Assembly: GCA_964630025.1 (NCBI GenBank)
Contig: CAZVRG010000045.1
Coordinates: 1-5,880 of the forward strand
DNA length: 5,880 nt
From: VMFP01 sp964630025
GTDB taxonomy: Bacteria > Patescibacteriota > Andersenbacteria > UBA10190 > CAIZMI01
Direction: 5' to 3'
This document shows positions 1-5,375 of the stretch, one piece after another. Both the position numbers and the translations under genes were made by a program. Below the pieces are notes generated by a model that saw nothing but the letters and a program-made list of their open reading frames with translations, was not told the origin of the DNA and did not search any database. Position 1 is the stretch's first letter, and the number at the start of each line of letters is the position of its first letter.

Positions 1-1293
1 ATGGAACTCACGATCCGCTTCACGCGGATTATGCTTCTCCAGCCGATTCTTCTTGGCGCGTCGAGCGTGGTCAGCGGCGTTCTGTTGGCGATGCGACGAT
101 TTGCGGCGTATGCGGCGGCACCGGTCGTGTACAACCTCGGCATTATCGCGGGCCTGCTGTTCTTTGTGCCGTGGATGGGAGTTTCCGGACTCGCGTGGGG
201 TGTCGTGTTGGGTGCGTGCGGGCATTTGCTCGTGCAGTTTGCTGCGGCGACGCGTATCGGATTCCGCTTCCGGCCGTTGTTTTCCGTTGCGCAGGATGGT
301 GTCTGGCAAGTCTCCAAACTCTTTGTGCCGCGCGTCGTGTCGCTCTTGGCGGGACAAGTGGGGAATGTGGTTGTCACTGTCCTTGGGTCCGGACTGCTCA
401 CGGGAAGCATTTCCGCGTATCTCCTTGCCGAAAACTTGCAGGCGGTTCCGATTGGTCTTGTGGGGATTCCTCTTGGCGTTGCCGCATTTCCGTTTCTCGC
501 CGCCGCTGCGGCGCGGCAGCGCACAGATGAATTCACGGCAACGCTCTTCAGCACGCTTCGCCTTACCCTCTTTTTTGCACTCCCGGCTTCCGTATTTCTT
601 GTGCTTCTTCGCGCGCAGATTGTCCGCGTGGTCTTAGGGACCGGCGCGTTCGACTGGGATGACACGCGCGCGACATTCACGGTGCTTGGCATTCTCGCGC
701 TTGCCGTGGTTGCACAAAGTCTTCTCCCCTTGCTTGCGCGCGCATTTTTCTCTCTCCATGACACGAAGACGCCCATGCTCGTAAGCCTGCTCGCCATCGC
801 CGTCCACATTGGCGGGGCGTGGGTGTTGGTGCCGATGTTCGGTATTGCCGGCATTGCATGGGCAACGACAGCGTCAGCGCTTGTGCACTTACTCCTCCTC
901 CTCACCATTCTGCATATTCGGCTCGGTGGATTGCACGACCAGGCATTTTTGCATTCGGCGATGCGGATTGCGTTTGCAAGCCTTGGCGCCGCATTCGTCA
1001 TTCAAGGACCATATCTGCTCTTTGCGCGCATGGGCGTTCCGGTGGAGAGCTGGCCGGACGCGCTCGTTGCGCTGTCTCTCGGCCTGAAAGGCATCATCGC
1101 CTCATTTGTGGATATGCAGACGTTTGTCGGCATTGCGACACAACTGATGGGAAGCCTGATTGGCGGCGCGGCAGTGTTTCTTGGCATTGCGGCGGTGCTG
1201 CGGTCGCCGGAGCTCGTACTGCTGCGCGGACTCTGGAAAACACCGGCACTCTCCGCATTGCTACCCTCGATATTTACGAACCGCGCTTCATGA
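1..1293 (+). CDS. murJ: Lipid II flippase MurJ (MviN family), 3' part
   Basis: MurJ moves lipid II across the cytoplasmic membrane for peptidoglycan synthesis. The window opens inside the gene: the 430 visible codons begin in what aligns by eye with roughly residue 130 of E. coli MurJ, so the ATG at position 1 is probably an internal Met and about 120 residues are missing upstream. The protein is almost entirely hydrophobic, with about ten membrane segments. Recognisable family blocks are a stretch near residues 21-46 (SSVVSGVLLAMRRF onwards), PIGLVGIPLG with AAFPFL at 150-166, GTGAFDWDDTRAT at 213-225 and RAFFSLHDTKTPM at 247-259. In the segment matching E. coli YADRLMEFPSG this protein reads LAENLQAVPIG (142-152), so Arg270 and Glu273 of the E. 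coli flippase are replaced by Asn and Ala. The stop TGA overlaps the next ATG (1290-1293) by four bases, suggesting coupled translation. The family call is secure; flippase activity is inferred. Confidence 0.92.
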   Translation: MELTIRFTRIMLLQPILLGASSVVSGVLLAMRRFAAYAAAPVVYNLGIIAGLLFFVPWMGVSGLAWGVVLGACGHLLVQFAAATRIGFRFRPLFSVAQDGVWQVSKLFVPRVVSLLAGQVGNVVVTVLGSGLLTGSISAYLLAENLQAVPIGLVGIPLGVAAFPFLAAAAARQRTDEFTATLFSTLRLTLFFALPASVFLVLLRAQIVRVVLGTGAFDWDDTRATFTVLGILALAVVAQSLLPLLARAFFSLHDTKTPMLVSLLAIAVHIGGAWVLVPMFGIAGIAWATTASALVHLLLLLTILHIRLGGLHDQAFLHSAMRIAFASLGAAFVIQGPYLLFARMGVPVESWPDALVALSLGLKGIIASFVDMQTFVGIATQLMGSLIGGAAVFLGIAAVLRSPELVLLRGLWKTPALSALLPSIFTNRAS

Positions 1294-1333
1294 CGCCGTC
1301 CATTCGAAACTTCTGCATCATCGCGCACATTGA

Positions 1334-1362
1334 CCCGACTTCGCCCTTCGGGCTACGCCGGG
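1334..1362. repeat. GC-rich imperfect palindrome in the murJ-lepA junction
   Basis: Bases 1334-1346 pair with 1350-1362 around the loop TTC (1347-1349): 10 of 13 positions pair, with a GCCC/GGGC core and GC-rich ends. It begins exactly where similarity between the mini-ORF and LepA breaks off, and it supplies the second half of the mini-ORF. It resembles a REP-type dispersed palindrome, but copy number cannot be judged from one window. There is no T-run, so it is not a canonical terminator. Confidence 0.55.
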
Positions 1363-1370
1363 CAGGTCAC

Positions 1371-1379
1371 GGAAGAAGG
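1371..1379 (+). promoter_or_regulatory. Probable Shine-Dalgarno of lepA
   Basis: GGAAGAAGG lies just upstream of the lepA ATG at 1382. The GGAAG part leaves a normal spacing of 6 nt, whereas the second AAGG is too close to be the main site. It supports ATG 1382 as the lepA start. It is the clearest ribosome-binding site in the window; most other genes here lack one. Confidence 0.6.
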
Positions 1380-1381
1380 CG

Positions 1382-3211
1382 ATGACAGAACGTATCCGGA
1401 ATTTTTGTATTATTGCCCACATTGATCACGGCAAGAGCACGCTTGCCGATCGCTTTTTGGAATTCACCCATACGGTGGATCCACGGCAGATGCGCGACCA
1501 AGTTCTCGACGCCATGGATCTCGAGCGCGAGCGTGGCATCACGATCAAACTCACGCCGGTGCGGATGGAATATACGCGCGGCAACAGGGAACAGGGAACA
1601 GGCGACAGGGACGATACGCACATACTGAACCTTGTCGACACCCCCGGACACGTGGACTTTTCCTACGAAGTTTCCCGCAGCTTGGCTGCGGTTGAGGGGG
1701 CGATGTTGCTTGTGGATGCAACACAAGGCGTGCAGGCGCAAACCCTCGCGAATCTTGATCTCGCCAAGGCAGCGGGACTCATCATTCTTCCGGTCGTCAA
1801 CAAAATTGACGCGCCAGGCGCTGATATTGAGGGAACGCGTCGCGAGCTGAGTCTGCTTGTCGGCGTTCCGGAGGACGACGTGCTTCTTGTATCCGCAAAG
1901 ACGGGAGAGGGCGTGGAGGCGCTTCTCGATGCGATCGTTGCGCGTGTGCCGCCGCCAACCGGAGATGCGTCAAAACCGTTTCGTGGCCTGATGTTTGATT
2001 CGAGTTTCGATGCGTACCGCGGCGTTATCGTGTATATCCGCGTCGTGGATGGTACCGTCACGCGCAACACGCCGCTGACCTTTTCTGTCTCCGGCGCCGA
2101 CGCAACCGCATTGGAGATCGGGAGTTTTCGGCCGAAGCCATACCCGCATGAGTCACTCAACGCTGGGGATATCGGCTATATTGCGACCGGCGTTCGCGAC
2201 AGCACGCTTGCGCGGGTCGGGGACACGATCCTGAAGCGCGCAGATCGCAGTATCGTGCAGCCGATTCCTGGGTACAAAAAGCCGCAACCGAACGTGTATG
2301 TGGGTTTGTACCCCGCACAGACGACGACGTTTCCCGAACTTCGCGAGGCGTTGGAGAAGCTGCAACTTTCCGATTCCGCACTTACGATTGAATCCGAGCA
2401 TTCACCCGCGCTTGGGCAGGGGTACCGGTGCGGGTTTCTCGGACTCCTGCATGTGGACATTGTCCGTGAGCGGCTCCACCGCGAGTTCAACGTTGACACC
2501 ACTATTACCGTGCCGAGTGTGGCGTACAGCGTTTCCCTGCGCTCAGGAAAAACTGTCGAAGCGCGTGTCATTCGAAGCGCGGCGGATTTTCCCGATCCAT
2601 CCGCAATCGAACAGATCCGCGAACCCTGGGTGGAAGTGCGTGTTATTGCGCGGACAACGGACGTGGGCATGGTGTTCCAACTCTTCTCGCAGCGCGGAAG
2701 CACGTCCCCGCATACGGAGAGTCTCGGTGGCAATCATGTGGCCATTACCAGCGAACTCCCGCTACGGGAAGTGATTGCGGACTTTCACGACGCGCTCAAG
2801 GCCGTGACGTCAGGATATGGATCATTCTCGACGCGTCAGCTGGAAGAACGACCGGTGGATCTCGTAAAGATGAGTATTCTCGTAAACCACCAACTAGTTG
2901 AGGCGCTCTCCACGCTTGTTCCGGCGGCGCATGCGGAAACGGAGGGGCGTCGTATTGTTGATAGATTAAAGGATGCGATTCCGCGCCAGTTGTTTGTCAT
3001 TCCGATCCAAGCTGCGATTGGCGGGAAGGTCGTTGCGCGTGAAACAATCTCCGCATTGCGAAAAGACGTCACCGGACATCTGTACGGCGGTGACGTCACG
3101 CGAAAACGGAAACTTCTTGAAAAGCAGAAAAAGGGGAAAGCAAAACTCGCCGCAAAAGGCGGCGTGGATATTCCCCCAGAAGCATATCTCGCAGTCCTCA
3201 AACGATCGTAA
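1382..3211 (+). CDS. lepA: Elongation factor 4 (LepA), ribosome-associated GTPase
   Basis: EF4 is a translational GTPase that acts on the ribosome; back-translocation and roles in initiation and ribosome biogenesis have been proposed. The 609 residues compare with 599 in E. coli, and similarity runs the full length. GTPase motifs are intact: AHIDHGKST (12-20), RGITI (51-55), DTPGH (86-90), NKID (140-143) and SAK (171-173). These are followed by the beta-barrel and EF-G-like domains (the block around YRCGFLGLLHVDIVRERL is typical) and the EF4-specific C-terminal domain with a basic RKRKLLEKQKKGK stretch, ending PPEAYLAVLKRS. Residues 66-78, between switch I and the DTPGH strand, form a polar loop about 8 residues longer than in E. 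coli, encoded by a 7-bp tandem repeat. The start is supported by a Shine-Dalgarno sequence and by N-terminal homology. A strong hairpin follows the stop. The gene is coupled by ATGA to the upstream mini-ORF. Confidence 0.97.
   Translation: MTERIRNFCIIAHIDHGKSTLADRFLEFTHTVDPRQMRDQVLDAMDLERERGITIKLTPVRMEYTRGNREQGTGDRDDTHILNLVDTPGHVDFSYEVSRSLAAVEGAMLLVDATQGVQAQTLANLDLAKAAGLIILPVVNKIDAPGADIEGTRRELSLLVGVPEDDVLLVSAKTGEGVEALLDAIVARVPPPTGDASKPFRGLMFDSSFDAYRGVIVYIRVVDGTVTRNTPLTFSVSGADATALEIGSFRPKPYPHESLNAGDIGYIATGVRDSTLARVGDTILKRADRSIVQPIPGYKKPQPNVYVGLYPAQTTTFPELREALEKLQLSDSALTIESEHSPALGQGYRCGFLGLLHVDIVRERLHREFNVDTTITVPSVAYSVSLRSGKTVEARVIRSAADFPDPSAIEQIREPWVEVRVIARTTDVGMVFQLFSQRGSTSPHTESLGGNHVAITSELPLREVIADFHDALKAVTSGYGSFSTRQLEERPVDLVKMSILVNHQLVEALSTLVPAAHAETEGRRIVDRLKDAIPRQLFVIPIQAAIGGKVVARETISALRKDVTGHLYGGDVTRKRKLLEKQKKGKAKLAAKGGVDIPPEAYLAVLKRS
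1584..1611 (+). repeat. 7-bp tandem repeat (four units) inside lepA
   Basis: Four consecutive heptamers: ACAGGGA (1584-1590), ACAGGGA (1591-1597), ACAGGCG (1598-1604) and ACAGGGA (1605-1611). Because 7 is not a multiple of 3, successive units are read in different frames, giving the polar loop NREQGTGDRD. The array coincides with the extra residues that EF4 has here relative to E. coli, so it is probably an insertion or expansion tolerated in a surface loop of the GTPase domain. Confidence 0.85.
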
Positions 3212-3236
3212 CCAGAGAAACGAAAGAGCACCATCA

Positions 3237-3265
3237 AAATACCCGAGGTTAAACCTCGGGTATTT
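3237..3265. terminator. Bidirectional rho-independent terminator between lepA and a minus-strand ORF
   Basis: A perfect 12-bp stem, AAATACCCGAGG with CCTCGGGTATTT, encloses the 5-nt loop TTAAA. A/T-rich bases flank both sides (short A-run 5', short T-run 3'), so it can terminate transcripts from either strand. It lies 25 bases after the lepA stop, and the last bases of the minus-strand ORF stop codon fall in its outer stem. The T-runs are short, but the stem is strong. Confidence 0.85.
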
Positions 3266-3368
3266 AGTATCCGAGGAACGGAAGTGCCAAGTACCCGACG
3301 GTCCCGAGCGCAACGAGGATGATGAGAAATTTCCAAAGGATTTGTATTGGCGTAGAGCGGCGTGCCAT
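3264..3368 (-). CDS. Small single-span membrane protein, 34 residues, unknown function
   Basis: The minus strand encodes MARRSTPIQILWKFLIILVA followed by LGTVGYLALPFLGY. Residues 2-4 carry a positive cluster (ARR), a Lys is at 13, and about residues 14-32 form one hydrophobic helix, the layout of an N-in single-span protein. The TAA stop lies in the outer stem of the shared hairpin terminator. Upstream, a -35-like TTGAGC and an extended -10 TGGTACAGT at 17-bp spacing put the -10 box 9 nt from the ATG, so the transcript would be nearly leaderless; no Shine-Dalgarno is seen. Position between its own promoter and a terminator, with no longer overlapping gene, favours a real gene. I do not recognise a family. 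Its shortness leaves a real chance that it is fortuitous. Confidence 0.55.
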   Translation of the reverse strand: MARRSTPIQILWKFLIILVALGTVGYLALPFLGY

Positions 3369-3377
3369 CTGGGTACA

Positions 3378-3406
3378 ACTGTACCAAGACCGTTGCTATT
3401 GCTCAA
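3378..3406 (-). promoter_or_regulatory. Predicted promoter for the 34-residue membrane ORF
   Basis: Read on the minus strand: -35 TTGAGC (3406-3401), a 17-bp spacer ending in the extended -10 dinucleotide TG, then -10 TACAGT (3383-3378). Each hexamer matches the sigma-70 consensus at 4 of 6 positions. The ATG is 9 nt past the -10, so little or no leader is expected. Prediction from sequence only. Confidence 0.45.
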
Positions 3407-3428
3407 GAATACGACAGTGCGATATCTT
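3399..3428 (+). promoter_or_regulatory. Weak predicted promoter for the 97-residue membrane protein gene
   Basis: TTGCTC (3399-3404), an 18-bp spacer and TATCTT (3423-3428). The -10 ends 8 nt before ATG 3437, which would give a leaderless or near-leaderless mRNA and explains the lack of a Shine-Dalgarno. The -35 box overlaps that of the divergent minus-strand promoter. The -35 match is poor (3 of 6). Confidence 0.3.
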
Positions 3429-3436
3429 CAGATGTT

Positions 3437-3730
3437 ATGCATCGGCGATCATCGCACCTGATGGGAGTATTGATTGCCGGTGGACTTGCTGCGGGAATTG
3501 CCACTCTCGCGTTATCCACACGCACGGTAACCATTCCGTCTCGGTGGCATGGAGCGCTTCTCGGTACGTGCGTTGGGGTGTTCGGCCTCTGTATGTTTGG
3601 TATTGGCGCGCTCTGGAATGAACGGTCGCGCGTGGTGTGTGCTGCACAGGAAAAACGCAACGGTGTCGCTCCGCATGATGCGAAATTTTGGCTTCGAAAA
3701 TTTCTCGAGGAGCAGCAACGGAAAAGCTGA
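3437..3730 (+). CDS. Small two-span membrane protein, 97 residues, unknown function
   Basis: The protein has a short basic N-terminus (MHRRSSH), a hydrophobic helix at about residues 9-27, a short polar stretch (STRTVTIPSRWHG), a second helix at about 40-60, then a charged cytoplasmic-type tail of about 35 residues ending in FWLRKFLEEQQRKS, which could form a short amphipathic helix. Both termini would face the cytoplasm. I chose ATG 3437 because a -10-like TATCTT ends 8 nt upstream. ATG 3461 (89 residues) is a good alternative, and the upstream in-frame GTG at 3362 is unlikely because it would overlap the divergent gene. No family is recognised and no catalytic motif is seen. It lies between lepA and nucleotide-sugar genes and has no clear link to either. 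Confidence 0.65.
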   Translation: MHRRSSHLMGVLIAGGLAAGIATLALSTRTVTIPSRWHGALLGTCVGVFGLCMFGIGALWNERSRVVCAAQEKRNGVAPHDAKFWLRKFLEEQQRKS

Positions 3731-3758
3731 AGGATAGCGGATAGCGAACAAGCTTTTC
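3721..3758. terminator. Inverted repeat at the end of the 97-residue gene, possible weak terminator
   Basis: GAAAAGCT (3721-3728) is perfectly complementary to AGCTTTTC (3751-3758), with a 22-nt loop. The left arm contains the last codons of the gene and runs into its TGA. The right arm ends in four T and a C, so the structure could act as a weak terminator. The long loop and the absence of a following T-run make this uncertain. Confidence 0.35.
3732..3745 (+). repeat. 7-bp tandem repeat (GGATAGC, two units)
   Basis: Two exact GGATAGC units (3732-3738, 3739-3745) immediately follow the stop codon of the 97-residue gene, in the loop of the surrounding inverted repeat. Two units could arise by chance, but the 7-bp period is shared with repeats at 1584 and 4228. 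Confidence 0.5.
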
Positions 3759-3803
3759 GCTCACCTCGTCCGGTGCCCTCTGGCCTAAGACCCAAGGCCT
3801 ATG

Positions 3804-3809
3804 TACACT
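3804..3809 (+). promoter_or_regulatory. Predicted -10 element for the cupin gene
   Basis: TACACT (4 of 6 to consensus) ends 7 nt before ATG 3817, where transcription would start at or next to the start codon. No Shine-Dalgarno is present, in keeping with leaderless initiation. No convincing -35 is seen. A small inverted repeat, GGCCT (3782-3786) with AGGCC (3795-3799), lies just upstream and could be an operator, but this is speculative. Confidence 0.35.
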
Positions 3810-3816
3810 GTGCAAC

Positions 3817-4236
3817 ATGCTCGAGCAGATTCGGCGCGAGCCCTGCAAAAAAGTCACCACCAAGGACTCCGAGGGGAATCCGAATGGATTTCTTGTTGAA
3901 CTCTTTAAAGACGGGGAGAACACCGTCGCGTATCTTACTGCGGCATACCCGAAAGCCTTCAAGGGATACCATCTCCATACGGTGCGGTCGAGTCATTACG
4001 TCTGTCTTAAGGGGATGATGAAGATTACTGTGGTGGAGGGGGGAAAACGTGTGGAGCATGTGTTGCGTGCGGAGAATCCCGAACGTCTGTTTCTCCCTAC
4101 GCATGTGTGGATCGGGCTCGAGAATATTGGCGATGAAGAGGCGTGGCTCATGAATCTTCCGAATCCTCCGTATGATCCAAGCTTGAAGGGAGAGCAGCAA
4201 GACCGCGCGCGCGAAGATGTCGAGCGAAGCTTGTAG
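3817..4236 (+). CDS. Cupin-fold protein related to sugar-nucleotide 3,5-epimerases (RmlC/WxcM-like)
   Basis: This 139-residue protein looks like a single cupin barrel of the kind found in dTDP-4-keto-sugar epimerases and isomerases. Visible features are KGYHLHTVRSSHYVCLKG (49-66), with His52, His54 and His60 in the first cupin-like motif, and LFLPTHVWIGLENIG (91-105), with His96 in the second. NPPYDPSLKG lies near the end, where RmlC-type enzymes have their capping segment. At 139 residues it is shorter than typical RmlC (about 180), and I cannot identify the complete His-Asp-Tyr catalytic set, so true 3,5-epimerase activity is doubtful. WxcM/FdtA-type isomerase or a binding role are alternatives. 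It lies 15 bases upstream of an SDR epimerase and near rmlB, which supports work on nucleotide sugars for surface glycans. Start ATG 3817 sits 7 nt after a -10-like box. Confidence 0.75.
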   Translation: MLEQIRREPCKKVTTKDSEGNPNGFLVELFKDGENTVAYLTAAYPKAFKGYHLHTVRSSHYVCLKGMMKITVVEGGKRVEHVLRAENPERLFLPTHVWIGLENIGDEEAWLMNLPNPPYDPSLKGEQQDRAREDVERSL

Positions 4237-4248
4237 GTAGTAGCTTGT
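4228..4248 (+). repeat. Degenerate 7-bp repeat spanning the cupin stop codon
   Basis: Three heptads in register: AGCTTGT (4228-4234), AGGTAGT (4235-4241) and AGCTTGT (4242-4248), followed by AGC. Put another way, AGCTTGTAG occurs twice, 14 bases apart. The TAG stop of the cupin gene (4234-4236) lies within the repeat, and the repeat fills the gap to the next ATG at 4252. The AGGTAG inside it is the only Shine-Dalgarno-like sequence for the epimerase gene, at a long 11-nt spacing. Confidence 0.6.
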
Positions 4249-4251
4249 AGC

Positions 4252-5259
4252 ATGCGTATTCTCGTCACAGGTGGTGCGGGGTCTATTGGCGCCTATGTTG
4301 TGCGTGATCTGCTTGCGCGCGGAGACGAAGTGACTATCGTCGATGATTTCAATGATTTCTATGATCCGCAACTCAAGCGGGTACGACTCGCCGCGCTGGT
4401 GGGCGGCAACCAGCAACCAACTGTTTTGGAGGTTGATATCACAGATGAAGATACGCTGAAACACGCGTTTTCTACTGCACGACCGGAAAAAGTAATTCAT
4501 CTTGCCGCCTGGCCGTCGGTACGTCCGTCCATCACGCATCCGTTGCACTACACGCGACAGAATGTCGATGGAACCGTAAATGTGTTTCAGCGGTCCATTG
4601 AGAACAACGTGCAGGGCGTGGTGTTTGCCTCCTCGTCATCGGTCTACGGCCGGAATACTCCGGCACCGTACCGCGAGGACAGTCCCTGCGACCAACCGCT
4701 CTCCCCGTACGGAGCCTCAAAGCGCATGGGAGAACTGTATGCGTCAATGACACACTATCTGCACAAACTTCCAATGACCTGCCTTCGTTTCTTTACCGTG
4801 TACGGTCCGTGGGTGCGTCCGGACATGGCGCTCTGGCGATTCACGGAAAAAATTCATCAGGGTGAGGCAATCACAATGCGGCGTGTAGCACCGGATGGCG
4901 CAGAAGTGAAGCGTGATTTTACCTACGTCGAAGATGTTTCCCAGGGGGTGCTTGCTGCCCTCGATCGTTTGTCGGCCTTCGGCATTATCAATATCGGGAA
5001 TGATGACCCTGTGACCATCCCACGCTTCGTGAGCGCGATTGAAGCAGGACTGGGGAGAAAGGCGCAGACGCGAGAGGAACCGCTTGGTGCTGAAGAGGCG
5101 ATTGTGACTGCCGCAGACCTCACACACGCGAAGGAGCGTCTTGGGTACCAACCAACGGTATCTTTCGAAGAGGGCGCACAGCGGTTCACTCGTTGGTATC
5201 AAGAGGAATTTCTTCGCGCATTTCCGAAAGGATTGGCGAAATCAAAGTATTGGAACTAA
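4252..5259 (+). CDS. NAD-dependent sugar-nucleotide epimerase, UDP-glucuronate 4-epimerase-like
   Basis: An extended SDR enzyme of 335 residues, the usual length. The N-terminal Rossmann fold starts MRILVTGGAGSIG, the NAD-binding GxxGxxG motif (7-13). An acidic DDFNDFYDP segment at 31-39 and the block RFFTVYGPWVRPDMALWRFTE are hallmarks of UDP-glucuronate 4-epimerases, which interconvert UDP-glucuronate and UDP-galacturonate. Catalytic residues are visible: the Ser block ASSSSVYG (126-133) and Tyr153/Lys157 in YGASK. RDFTYVEDV (221-229) is the usual substrate-domain motif. Two departures are Ser11 where Phe is usual in the glycine motif, and HLAAWPSVRPS (83-93) where family members generally have HLAAQAGVRYS, so the substrate could differ. 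The gene follows the cupin gene by 15 bases and probably shares its transcript. It lacks a good Shine-Dalgarno. UDP-glucose 4-epimerase or another sugar specificity remains possible. Confidence 0.88.
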   Translation: MRILVTGGAGSIGAYVVRDLLARGDEVTIVDDFNDFYDPQLKRVRLAALVGGNQQPTVLEVDITDEDTLKHAFSTARPEKVIHLAAWPSVRPSITHPLHYTRQNVDGTVNVFQRSIENNVQGVVFASSSSVYGRNTPAPYREDSPCDQPLSPYGASKRMGELYASMTHYLHKLPMTCLRFFTVYGPWVRPDMALWRFTEKIHQGEAITMRRVAPDGAEVKRDFTYVEDVSQGVLAALDRLSAFGIINIGNDDPVTIPRFVSAIEAGLGRKAQTREEPLGAEEAIVTAADLTHAKERLGYQPTVSFEEGAQRFTRWYQEEFLRAFPKGLAKSKYWN

Positions 5260-5275
5260 TGAACCGAGCATCACC

Positions 5276-5314
5276 CGAGCAAGTTTGGGTTATAAGGTCC
5301 CAAACTTGCGAGCA
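5276..5314. repeat. Palindromic element with flanking 6-bp direct repeats
   Basis: GCAAGTTTGGG (5279-5289) is perfectly complementary to CCCAAACTTGC (5299-5309) around the loop TTATAAGGT. CGAGCA occurs on both sides (5276-5281 and 5309-5314), overlapping the ends of the stem, as an inserted palindrome with a target duplication would look. It lies 17 bases after the epimerase stop. No T-run follows, so it is not a classic terminator, though as RNA it would form a strong hairpin and could protect the transcript end. Confidence 0.65.
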
Positions 5315-5336
5315 CCTTGAGAGGAAGGGGGGAGCC

Positions 5337-5375
5337 TGGGAGGGGGAAACCATAGGTTGCCCACCCCAATTTTTT
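5337..5375 (+). terminator. Rho-independent terminator after the epimerase gene
   Basis: Bases 5337-5351 pair with 5355-5368 around the loop ATA, with one bulged A (5341) and two mismatches, giving a GC-rich stem. AA and a run of six T (5370-5375) follow. The orientation fits termination of the cupin-epimerase transcript before rmlB. Confidence 0.75.

Larger units (their letters stand above)
1290..1385 (+). pseudogene. 31-codon mini-ORF: fossil LepA N-terminus fused to a palindrome
   Basis: This ORF begins MTPSIRNFCIIAHID, which repeats the first 15 residues of the full LepA immediately downstream (MTERIRNFCIIAHID). It stops matching just before the P-loop HGKST and continues into 16 residues (PTSPFGLRRAGHGRRR) encoded mainly by a GC-rich palindrome. 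Eleven consecutive residues, IRNFCIIAHID, are identical to LepA, yet nine of those eleven codons differ synonymously, so this is not a fresh duplication. The start overlaps the murJ stop (ATGA, 1290-1293) and the stop overlaps the lepA start (ATGA, 1382-1385). It has no GTPase core, so it is either the remnant of an older lepA that followed murJ or a coupling/leader peptide. The two frames differ (offset 92 nt), so no simple in-frame extension of LepA is possible. The sequence facts are certain; the function is unknown. Confidence 0.65.

Noticed and set aside
1..3. ATG at position 1 as the murJ start codon
   Set aside because: MurJ homology places this about 120-130 residues into the protein; the gene is cut by the window edge.
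1382..1385. Programmed frameshift joining the mini-ORF to LepA
   Set aside because: LepA already has a complete N-terminus from its own ATG, so a frameshifted fusion would duplicate the first strand. No slippery heptamer is visible at the junction.
3362..3436. Upstream GTG extension of the 97-residue membrane protein (25 extra residues)
   Set aside because: It would overlap the start of the divergent ORF and both predicted promoters, and the added residues are unlike a membrane protein N-terminus.
3799..4548. 249-codon open frame on the minus strand, antisense to the cupin and epimerase genes
   Set aside because: It overlaps two recognisable plus-strand genes, its translation is rich in Arg and Ser without recognisable motifs, and it crosses the cupin-epimerase boundary. 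It looks like a shadow frame.
5290..5318. Pseudoknot between the hairpin loop AAGGT (5294-5298) and ACCTT (5314-5318)
   Set aside because: The complementarity is real, but the 4-nt linker is too short to span an 11-bp stem, so the fold is sterically unlikely.
5325..5346. G-rich stretch as a G-quadruplex
   Set aside because: Runs of G are present, but the spacing does not give four clean separated GGG tracts, and the right part is used by the terminator stem.
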